Assembly (NCBI GenBank): GCA_030272155.1
Contig: CP126197.1
Coordinates: forward strand, 3,712,001-3,776,000
Reading direction: 5' to 3'
Length of the DNA stretch: 64,000 nucleotides
DNA from: Tetradesmus obliquus
Taxonomy: Eukaryota; Chlorophyta; Chlorophyceae; Sphaeropleales; Scenedesmaceae
The translations under genes and the position numbers were made by a program. The notes under the pieces are model-generated. The model ran no database searches. It was not told the DNA's origin and saw nothing but the letters and a program-made list of their open reading frames with translations. Below, piece after piece: positions 23,423 to 34,934 of this stretch (its first letter is position 1; the number at the start of each line of letters is the position of its first letter).

Positions 23423-26400
23423 ATGGTGCAGCAGCAGCAGCAGCTGATCAGCCGAGCTTTGCTCAGGAGAAAAAGGTCAACAGTGCATCATTGCGCGTCG
23501 AAAGAGCAGGTGCGTGTCTAGACGTGTGATGAGGAGACCTGCTGATGTGCTTGGTGGTCGCCTTCACCGACTCAGAGCGTGCCACTCTCTGCCACAGAGC
23601 CTGCTGCACCGGCAAAGGCTGCACCCGCAGTTGAAAGGGACCAAGTGAGCCCGGAGCTTCCGGCAGACATTGCATCATGGGCGCCTGGGGATGTCTCCAG
23701 CTGGGCTGCCGCGCTTGGGCTTCCGAAGGCATCCCTCACCGCACTGCAGGTAGGCAGGCCGGGTCAAGGATATCAAGACGCCTACGTATTACCACTTTCT
23801 GCTGCAAGGCGTAGGCTCCTGTGTCTGCTGTAGCCAGCTGAACTTCTACAGGTCACCTGCTGCTGTCCTTATGCCACTGCTGATGGGCCTGTGATGCAGT
23901 GCCTGCGCCCTCATCGCACCTGCTGCTGCTGCAACCTGTCCTGCAGGGGGTTACAGGCCAGCAGCTGCTGCAGTTGAGTGATCACAGGCTGCTGCAGCTG
24001 GGCGTGCTGGATGCAGCAGAGCGCCATGCTCTGCTGGCCACCAGGACACAGCTGCAGCAGGAGCATGCGCCTGATACGGTGCCAGCTGCGCAGCAGCCGA
24101 GCAGCAGCACACAGGCAGCTACCAAGAGCAGCATGCCTACCATCACTGAGCGCTCGTCATCTGGGGCGCTGCCATGGGCGGGTGCTGGCAGCAGGCCAGA
24201 GGAAGCAGGGCTGACTGTTGATGCTCAACCCGACACGCCCAGTGCTAACACTCTCAGCCGGTGCGTATGCGGATGCAGCAGCGTACGTAGCTGCAGCAGC
24301 GGCCTCCGCTGGCATTACTCGCAAGATGCAGTTGGCTGCACCAGTGCTTGTGCGCGCAAGTGATTTGAGCTTGTGCCTGCAGCATGCGCATATGTCCTGC
24401 AGCTGTCCTGCAAGCAGTTGTGCTTTCTTGAACAGGTGCAGCAGCTATGGGATGTCGCGCATGGGAGCTCAGCAGCGTGCAGCATGCCTGCTGCTGCCAG
24501 CAACTGATGAGTCTTGAGCTCAAATAAGCAGCAGCAGGCAGGTTGGCTTGCGGCCAGCCAAACATTCCTCCAAGCTCATCACAGCCAGCACCATCACGTG
24601 TGTCCAGGCGCGTGCACTTGACTGCTTGCTGATGGCATGTGCGCCCTCTCTGCTCCTCTGATGCTGCGGTGCTGTGTAGGTATGCGACTGTCACGCCACG
24701 GCAGGGCAGCCGCTCAGGCGACTTGTCAGGTCCGCTGCAGCTGGGTGTGTCGTTTGCTGGCATGCATCAGCCGCTGGACGATGATGCGGCTGCGCCGGAG
24801 GCAGCTGCTGATAGCAACGTGATTCTCGAGGAGATGAAGGGCATGCAGGTGCTGCGCATCACAGCAAACGGGCGGCTGTTCAGGTGCGCAGCTGGCCAGC
24901 AGCACAGATGATGAGCAGGCGTACATGCAGAAGGGAGCAGAAGTTTTATAAATAGCAACAGAGCAAACATCGAATGCCTGCAGCAACAGCTTGAGTGCTG
25001 GTGCAGAGCATACACCTGCAGTGGCCGTGGAAGCATTTGTGATGCTGTGCAACAGTGGCCGTGTCCGCTGCAGTTGCTGCTGCTGCTTGTTCGGCAGTGT
25101 TGGCAGAGAGGCCTCGCTTGCCCAACCACAGCAGCAGCGTGACATGCCTCAACAGTGCAAGTCACACCCTCCAGCAAATAGGCTGCAGCTGCTGCCAGCC
25201 ATTCTGATGCTTGCGTGCTACCGCGCATGGTACTGCACATGAGGATTGAAGTGTGACCCGCCTTTGTGTTCTGCCTGTTTCGCCCGTTCCGCATGTTTCG
25301 TTGCTGCGCAGGCACAGCAGGCCGGTGCCGATGTCGCTGGTGCCCTACTGCCAGGCGCTGTGCCTGCTGCATGACCTGCGGCGCGGCGCGCACTACCACT
25401 ACGACAACTGCCACCAGCTGCTGCAGCGCTGCGTGCTGGTGCAGGACTACCTGCTGGCGCTGCCGCATGCAGCGCTGCGGCGGCAGACGGTGATGCTGTC
25501 ACAGCTGTCGCTGCTGGTGCAGGATGCGTACGACGTGTTCAGCCAGTTTTCCGAGCGGTGAGCAATTGCAATAGTTTGCTGCTGTGACAGCGGCGTCATG
25601 ACTTTTAGTTGCTGGCTTGGCTTATCATATCTTGAAGTTCTGGGCGTACAGCACTTGCGCAGCTCTTGCAGGAGCAGTGTGAAGCCTGTGTCGCCAATCA
25701 AACATGTCTCTTTGTGTGCGGTCTCGTGTCTGCGCCCTGCAGTGGCTGGCTGCTGCGGCTGCTGAACAGCGTGCGTGACCAGGACGACTTTAACAGGCTA
25801 GACCAGCTGCTGGTGAATGCGATGGAGGCTGCAGGCGCTGATACATCAGAGCAGCCCATTGCAGACCTGCGCAGGCCGCACACGTACGCGCCGCAGCAGC
25901 AGCAGCTGGAGGCTGCGCTAAAGCATTTGGGCGGCATCACCAAGCTGCTGCGCGACCCGCTGTCAGCCACAATTCGGTTGCAGTCGCTGCTGCACCACCT
26001 GCCGTCTGGCTCGAACATCGACACGCTGCTGCAGCAGGAGATCGACCACTACCTGTCCAGCCAGCTGTGGTTCAGCGACAGCGACAGCAGGCCAGGCAGC
26101 AGGGAGAGCAGCTTCTACGTGTCCAGCACCGCCAGCGGCAGCGGCAGCGGCGGCGTCGGGCGCGCAGGCAGCGGCGGCGGCAGTGGTGGCGGCATGCTGC
26201 GGCGGCAGAGGTCGTTGGGGCCTGGCCGGCGGCCGGCCACGCTGTCTGTGGTTGAGCCGTTCATGGTGCTGCGCAATGACACAGTGCGCAGCGAGTGGCG
26301 CGGCGCGTTTGGCGGGCGGGAGCGCGTGACGTGGCGGGAGTTTTGGTACAAGCTGGTGCAGCCGCAGGTGGGCTGGGTGCAGCAGGCCTGCAGTGTGCTG

Positions 26401-29400
26401 TTGGCTGCTGCTCTTGTGGCATTGGCATGGCATGCATGCGGGCAAATTGCTTGAATTTGGCTGTTGATGTGATGTTGCAGCAGCAGTTTGGGATGGTTCA
26501 GGGGCGTGTGCTGACACTGCCTGATGCTTTACTGCGGCTGCCTGCTGTTGTGTCCATCGCGCCGCAGGCGCACATCTGGGGCCTGGACCAGCAGCTGGAC
26601 AAGTTCACGACAGACTACGTGCAGCAGCACCTGCAGTGCGGCAGCCACGGCCTGCTAACAATAGCTGAGCTGGACTTTGCGTTCCCGCCAAACTCTAGCC
26701 CAGCTATGGTCATCCAGGCGAAGCTCAAGGAGCACAGTACCACAGGCAGCGCGCTGCCCACATTCGGATCCAGCGCAGGCAACTTGTCGGCAAAGCGGCC
26801 GCAGGGGGCGGCTGGCTGGCTGCGGGACCTGCGGGTGCTGCAGGAGCCGATTCCGAGGCTGCACAACTTCCCAGAGGTGCGGCTAGCTAGCGCTGACATT
26901 TGATTGAAATGTGACCTTCAATCACAGCTCATTCCAGAGGTGCAGGCAGGGCTGGGGCTGAGGCTAGGCTTGAGGCTGGGTGGTTCGATCGGCGTGTGCA
27001 CTGCTGCCCGGTGCAAGCTGCGAGACGAAGCAGTGGCAGTTGATGGCGCGCCTCACTGGTTGGCTGCTCAGCTGCTCTGCTGTGCTGCTTTATCTGTTTC
27101 CGCAGCTGCGCTTGGACCGCGTGACTGCGTGCAGGCGTGTCCCAACCTCCTGCCTGTTGTGCTACTGTGCTGCGCTGCTGTGCTGCGCTGCTGCTTCCAC
27201 ATGTCTGCTGCTGCAGTTCCCTGTGTACCACGTGCCTCGTGAGGAGGAGGTTGCTGAGCTGGTGCTGGGCATGGCTGACGTCAGCACCAACCTGGTCATG
27301 CTGACCGGGTCCCAGGGGGTGGGCCGCAGCATGCTGGCAGCCAGCATGGCACAGGAGCTGGTGGTATCTCACCACTGGACAGATGCGTACTGGATTGACC
27401 TGCAGGGCGTGAGCAATGTGGTGCTGGCAGGTGCGGGGCCGTGAGGCTGCGAGCGTGCGAGGCGATGTGGCCAGCAGGGCAGCAGTGCTTGCTTGCTGAT
27501 TGTTGCGCGTTCTGAGTTGAACCCGCATGGCCGTGCTGGTGCAGCTAGTAGTTTTGGTAATCAGCAGTAGCAAAGCATTCAGCTTGTGCGCACGTCATGG
27601 CTACTGAAGGAGGCTCTGCAGGCCGGCTGTGCATGTGCATCCACACTCGAGACACTGCTGCATGCCGACTGTACTTTATCGTGCAGGCCAGCAGCTGATG
27701 ACTGGGCTGGGCCTGACCAGCGTGTGCCAGACACGCAGCAGCTGCTAACTTGCTGTGCATCCACAATTGTAACACACTGCTGCATGTCAGCTGTACTTCA
27801 TCCTGCAGGCCAGCAGCTGATGACAGGGCTGGGCCTGACCAGCGATATGCCAGACACGCAGCAGCTGCTAACTTGCTGTGCATTGCACCCAACACACTGC
27901 TGCTTACTGCAATGTATTGTCGTGCAGTCAAGCAGCTGATGACTGGGCTGGGCCTGACCAGTGATGTCCCAGACACTCAGCAGCTGCTAACTTGCTGTGC
28001 ATGGCACCCAACCCACTGCTGCATGTCAACTGTACTTTATCCTGCAGGCCAGCAGCTGATGACTGGGCTGGGCCTGACCAGCGATGTGCCAAACACTCAG
28101 CAGCTGCTGGCTTGCTGTGCATCCACACTTCCAACACACTGCTGCATACTGCACTGTACTTTATCCTGCAGGCCAGCAGCTGATGACTGGGCTGGGCCTG
28201 ACCAGCGATGTGCCAAACACTCAGCAGCTGCTGGCTTGCTGTGCATCCACACTTCCAACACACTGCTGCACACTGCACTGTACTTTATCCTGCAGGCCAG
28301 CAGCTGATGACTGGGCTGGGCCTGACCAGTGATGTCCCAGACACGCAGCAGCTGCTGGCGTGGCTGGAGGGCCGTCCCCGGGAGCGCTTTGGCATTGTGC
28401 TGAGCCACGTGCAGGAGCTGCTGAGCGCGCCGGCTGAGGAGCAACAGGGCTTCCTGGACCTGCTGGATAACATACTGCATGTGAGTGTGAGGCTTTGGCA
28501 TTCTGGCGGATGTTTAAGATCATGTTCCAAAGCAGCGTTGATCAGGGTGAAGCTGGCTGCAGAGATGAGCAGCAGGGCTTCCTGGACCTGCTGGATAACA
28601 TTTTGCACGTGAGTCACATTAGCATGCTTGCTGTATAGTATCAGAGCAGACCGCTGGATGGCATCTTCTGAAGCTGGCTGGAGGGACGGCGGGTTTGCAG
28701 TGTGGATAGCATGCGCGCGTGTTGCGTGACTGGCATGTATTCCTGCCTGTCGCATCCAAGAAACCAACAGCAAGCTTGTGTGATCCTGCTGGTATTGAGC
28801 ATGAACATCTCGCCACTTCAATGTGGCAGCAGGCAGTGGCCATAAGCATGATAACATGCCATGTACGGTACCTTGGTTGGCCTGCCAGGTGGTGCTATGC
28901 TGTTTCCATCCGCAACCTGCTGCTCTGCCTGCGGCCCTGTCTGCTGTTGCTGCAGTCTTCACACAAGCTGCAGGTGGTGGTGGTGTGTGAGGAGCCGCTG
29001 TCGCGCATCACGTACCTTGCGCGCGCAGTGCAAGTGGAGCCGCTGTCAGCAGAGGTGGCGGGGCAGATGGTGCAGCAGGCGCAGGCCAACGTGAAGCAGG
29101 CGAGTTCAGTTTGAACCCATGATCCAAGCTCAAGTGCTGAGGTCACACACTTTGCTTATGTGTATTGCCTGCTTCGTGGTCAACTTGCACGCTGCCTTGC
29201 TCTGCCTGATGTTGCTTACTAACAGCATGAGTAATGCAGCAGTGGCTGACGTGCACATATGTGCATCTGCTGCGTGTCTGCCCTGCAGGAGCACGTGCAG
29301 TGCGTGGTAGGGGCGTGCCAGGGCACTCCGCTGGCTCTGGCTGTGGTGTGCGGGCTCATGCGCTGCGGCTACTGCAGCGCGGCCGACTTCCTGCGCATCT

Positions 29401-32400
29401 ACAGCGACCGCGCGCTGCCGATTGATCATGGCGGCAGCGACGGCAACACCAGCAGCTACCTGCCGTTTGAGAGCAGGCAGACGCACGAGCGGGTGCTCAG
29501 GTATGTTGCCCAACATGCAAGCTCTAGCAGGCAGCAGCAGCTTGTCTGTCTCTCGACACCAGAGTACACCTGTCTTCTGCAAAGTTCTGCACACTGCCTC
29601 TGTTCGCATCTGCTTGCGTGGTGTGCAGGACTGCTACAACACTTCGGCAGGCCTGACAGTCTTGGTTGCTGCTGCTGCTGCCGCCGTGATGGCTGCAGGG
29701 TGCTGGTTGCAGCTGCGATTGCGCTGCCAGATGATCTCGTGACAGGGCTGCTGGTGCTGTCGCTGCTGCCGGCGCCGTTCAGCTTTGAGATGGCGGCTCC
29801 GCTGCTAGCGCTGCCGCTCACCAACAACGAGCGGCGCGCAATCATGCGGCGGCTAGTAAACCTGGGCCTGCTGAGCTACAATGCGTCGCTGCAGTTATTT
29901 ACAATGCACAAGCTTGTGCGGGACGCTGCGCGGCTGCTGGTGCACAACCTAGGTGAGGAGGAGGAGCGTGGCTCGATGGGCAGCATATTTGTTTGTCTGC
30001 GCTGTAGGCAAGGCATGCAGCTGCTGTTATAGATGCACAAGCTGGTCCGGGACGCTGCATGGCTGCTGGTGCACCATTTGGTTGAGGGGCTGGCTGTCCA
30101 GCTGGTCCGTGTGTTTGTGGGTGAAGCGCAAGAACGTGTGCAGCTGCTGCTTCAGGCTGCTTTGTGGCATAAGATGCAGCGTTGTACAAAGTAGCAGCCA
30201 CGGGCAAGCACATGTTGTGCTCTGCTAGTGGTTGTACATGTGCAGATGTGACGCTGTAGCCGCGACTCAGGGCATACATGCACTCTTCTATGCACGTATG
30301 ACTGCTCTGCACCACTGTGGCTTGTCCAACTGTGTGTAACTTCGCTCAATGGATGTGTTGTTTATGTGTTGCACTGTGCAGGCCTGCCGTACAACGAGAC
30401 GCGTCGTCGCTTTGCTGAGCTGCTGGTGTCCTCAGCGCGGCGGCTAGTGCTGCCGCTGATTGCCAAGAACCGCATGCTGTCTGCGCGGCTGGCATGGAGC
30501 CGGCTGTCTGTGCACGTGGTGCAGCTGGTGAACTGGGCCTTCACAGAAGTGCGGGAGGACATGCTGCCGCTGTATGTCAGCATGGCGTGGGACCTCATGC
30601 CGCTGCTGAGCAGCAGCGTCAGCTCCTACACGCTGCAGGGTGCGTGGGGTGTGGTGTGGGGGGTGTAACGGGTTTGGCCTGGAAAGGCGAGGGCTGTTTG
30701 CCTCTCGATTTGTTTAGTGCGTGAGTTGTGCTGCAGATGGTGGCATGTGCCAGATTCTATAAGCACGCTGCATTGTCCTGGCGATGCGCTGCTGCTGCCG
30801 AAGGCTTCTGCCAGGTGGTGCTGGAGCGGCCGCAGTTCTTAGATGTGCCAGTCTGACTGACTTCATGTTCGCCATTCTCTCGGCTGCGCTGCTGCGATAC
30901 TGCCCTGCTGCTGCCATCTGCAGGCTTCTGCCAAGTGGCCCTCGAGCGCGCGCAGTTCCTGGACATGTGTGTCTGACGGACCGCCTGTCCCTCTGCTGTT
31001 GCTGCGCTGCTGCTGCCGCTGCAGGCTTCTGTCAGGTGGTGCTGGAGCGCGCGCAGTTCCTGGACATGACGCTGGACAGTGCGGAGCTGATGATGGTGCT
31101 GGGCGGCCTGCTGGCTGAGTCAGCAGCACTCAAGCGCGCGGACGCAATGCTGCGCCAGGCGCTGGAGTACTTCTGGCGCGAGCTCAAGGGCCCACACCAG
31201 GCGGTGGCGCGCTGCTACAAGGTGCGTGATGCTGTGCAGCGGGGCGCGGCTTGCTCGCGTGGCACGGGTGGAGAAGAGTTGCCGACAGCCCTAGTGCAAC
31301 TGGCAAGTGTGACAAACTCTTGGCAGCACGGCATGGCATGCTGAGGTCAGGCAGTCTTCAGCCAGAAAATATCAAATATCATACATGATAAATGTTGACA
31401 AAGGTTGACCGCTCCTGTAATTGCTGTCTGCATTGCTGCCCTGCAGGAGCTGGGCGCGCTCATGCTCAAGGCCGGCAAGCCATCGGAAGCGAGCAAGCAC
31501 TTGGCGCAGGGGCTGGAGATGCTGGTGCGTGGCAGCTGGCAGCAGCAGCATGCGGGGTGCTTCGTGTGGTGCTTGGTGTGGTCTGTCGCGGCTGGTGACT
31601 TGCGTAGAGCATGCTATCTCCCAGTAGGCGCTGCATGCGAATGCTCGCCTTTTGCTCTCTATGTTCACATCAGGATCAGACAAGTGTTGTGTTGCTATAC
31701 GTGAATTGACAGGTATTGAGAATGCTATGCAACCTGGTGCGTCGCTGCCCCTGCAGGAGACGCTGTATGGCGGCGCCAGCGCGGAGCTGCTGGCAGTGCT
31801 GCAGCTGCAGGTTGAGCTGCTGCGCCGCAGCCGCAAGTATGTGGAGGCTGAGGGCGTGGTCACGCGCGCGCTGGGCATCTGCGGCGCCGCGTACGGCCCC
31901 AACGACGTGCAGGTCGCGGTGTGGAAGAACCAGCTGGCGCAGGTGCGTGGGGCCGTGGGGGACTGTGGCTGCCATCTGTGGCGTAATAGGCACGCATGGC
32001 TTCAATTGCGCCAGTTGCTTGTAGCAGGTGCCTCTGCCAGTTACACTCAGGCAAGTCAATCATGGCTTGACTGACAACCGTGATTGCGCATAGCGTGCGG
32101 CTGTGTGATCAACATGCTCATGTTATATGTGGGTCGTGATAATTGTGTACCTGTTGTGTAGGTGGCGCGCCAGGCGCGGCGGCTGGACTGTTGGAGGCTG
32201 GACATCAATCCGTGGTCAAAATGTATACAAGTTGCTGTGCATGCTCAACCAGTTCACGCTCACAATGAATGTATTTATGTGCAAAACCTGTGCAAAAAAA
32301 CCTGTGCAAAACCTGTGCAGTCTGTTGTGCATCATCAGGTCAGCTCATGCTGACAGTGAACGTGTACGGTTTGTTGTGCAGGTGGTGCGCCAGGCGGCAG

Positions 32401-34898
32401 GCTGGACGAGGCGCAAAGTCTGCAGTTGTAGAAGCCGCATGCTGAAAACTGTATACAACCTTTTGTGCATTCTCAGTTCGTGCTCACAAGGAATGTTTGT
32501 TGTTTGATTTTGCTCATTCTGTGCAGGTGGTGCGCCAGGCAGGCCGGCTGGACGAGGCGCAGAGCCTGGCGCAGGAGGTGCTGGCGCTGCTGCAGGGCCA
32601 GCTGGGCAGCGAGCACCCGCGCGTGGCTGCGCAGCTGATGATGCTGGGGCAGCTGGCCGCGCAGCAGGGCAAGCAGGCGGCGGCGGAGCAGACGTACCGC
32701 AAGGCGCTGCAGGTGTGTGCTGCTGGTGGCTGGTGGCGTGTTATGTTGAGTCCGCTCAGCTGTGTTTTGGTACGGTGGCGTGATTGTGGGCCGCAAAGAA
32801 TGCATGCATGACATGGGATGTTGTGTGCATCTGCAGTTGCTTGTGTTTTGCCTCCTGTCAGTCTCTCCAGCCGTCCATTGCTGAGTTGCTGAGTCATCCA
32901 CCATCGTCTGCTGTCTGCTGCGGCTCCTCATTCACTGCTTCCGCCCGCAGGTGTACCAGTCTGTGTCCGGCCTGCACCACCCGGACACCTTCAACTGCCT
33001 CACTTCGCTAGTTTCGCTGCTGCGCGGCGCGGGCAAGGCCGCACACGCGCTGCCGCTGGCGCAGCGCTGCATGGCGGTCAAGAAGAAGAGCCTCGGGGAG
33101 CTGCACCCAGACACTGCTGCCTCGATGCAAGTGGTGGCGGACGTCATGCTGGACCTGGGCAAGTGAGTATTTGTAGTATATGTATCAAGTGTTGGCAAAT
33201 GTAGATGCGTGTGAGCGGTGCAACGACACAGGAGAACGGCAGTCGAAGACTGAATGGCAGCAGATGCTGGGCAAGGACCGCGCGCGCTGCCGCTCGGCAC
33301 AGCCGCACGTTCCTGCCGCAGTTGTTCGGCACACACTGTGCATGGCAGAAGTGCACTTAGCTGCTGCCCGCTGCTCTTGTTTTTGGCGCAGTTATTCGGC
33401 ACATACTGTGCACAATAGCAGTGCACTCAGCCGCTGCCCGCTGCTCTTGTCCTTGGCGCTGCTGCTGCTGCGCAGGTATGCTGAGGTAGAGTCGCACTGC
33501 AGCCGCGCCGTGTGGGTGTACCAGCAGCTCAACCAGCCCGCCAGCAGCAAGCCCGTTATCGTGGCGACAACCATGCAGGCCCTAGCGCTCGTGCTATTAG
33601 GCCGTGCAAACGAGGCGGAGAAGCTTGCGACGGATTGCCTGGAAGCAGCGCGGCACATGTCTGGGCCTGCTGCGGAGCGCAACAGCTTTGTGGCCAGCTG
33701 CCACAACTGCCTGGGGGAGGTGCTGCGTGAGATGGGGCGGCTGCCAGATGCTGAGGCAGCAGCACGCGAGGGCCTGGCCATGCGCGAGAAGGTGCGGCAG
33801 TGTGGCTTGTGGCTGCTGCCTTTAAGATGCTTGTTGTGGCGGCGATGATGCAGCGATGGCTGTTGACCAATAGGCCACTATGCAATGATTTATTGACCAA
33901 TTGGCCACATGCCAGCCGTCCGCTGCTCTAAAGGTGCTGTGCCTGTGCTGGCGGCGCTCGAGCAGCAATGAACACTACAGGAGCACATGGGCATTGAAAC
34001 ACTTCGCTGATTAGGGGGCTTCGCCTGTGCTGCATTAAACATGATGGCTTGTTGCTGCGCCTTGTGGCCGCATGACCTGGGTGCCAGCCACTGCATCGTT
34101 GCCATCTCACTGCAGACGCTGGGCCACATCCTGCGCATGCCACACTAGCCTGACGCGTGCTGCTGCATGCCGTGCTTGTTGCATTCTGTCGCCGCAGGAC
34201 CTGGGCGCCAGCCACCCCATCGTGGCCATCTCGCTGCAGACGCTGGGCCACATCCTGCGCATGCGGCAGCAGCTAGAGCCAGCGCTGGATGTGGCGCAGC
34301 GCTGCCAGGCGCTGAGGGCCTCGCAGCCGCAGGGCCTGCAGATGGCGGCAGCGCTGCACCTGCAGGTGAGGAAGAGGCTGGCTGGGGTAGTGCGATTGTA
34401 TTGCGATGTTTGGATGATTTGGTTCTAAGGTGTTCAGTTTTTCTGTCAAAGGGTGCCACGCGTGCGAGTGTTCGAGGAGTTTCTTTGGCAAGCGATGCCC
34501 TGTTGAGTAGCAGCCGCACAGCTGCCGCAGCAGCGTATGTTGACACGGTGCTGCTGCTGCTGCTGCTGCTGACGCTGTTCCTACTGTTGCTGCTGCTACT
34601 GCTGCTGCTGCAGGCGCTGATCTACCTGGACATGGGCAAGGTTGAGGAGGCGCTGGCGGCAGGCCAGGCGGCGCTGTCCATCAGGCAGAAGGTGCTGCAC
34701 AACGAGCACCCAGACCTAGCGCACAGCCTTACAGGTGCGTGGAGAGATGCGTGATGTCTCTCACGCGTTGCATGAGAGAATGTGGTGTTGCTTGAGCAAT
34801 CGTGGATCCAATCGCATGGCCCTACCTATTAGGATGTTCAAGCATGCCGTGTTCTACCACATCCTGCCCAGCCTGCTGCTAACAAGCGGTCACCGCCC

Positions 34899-34934
<36 letters not shown>

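Noticed and set aside
27687-28295. CRISPR-like array of regular repeats
   Set aside because: The units repeat along their whole length and contain an exon start and splice acceptor of the surrounding eukaryotic gene. There are no unique spacers.
27586-28332. Several 80-185-codon frames across the 120-bp array
   Set aside because: They arise from reading through the repeated exon-start copies. Their period equals the repeat, and they mix intron and exon fragments.
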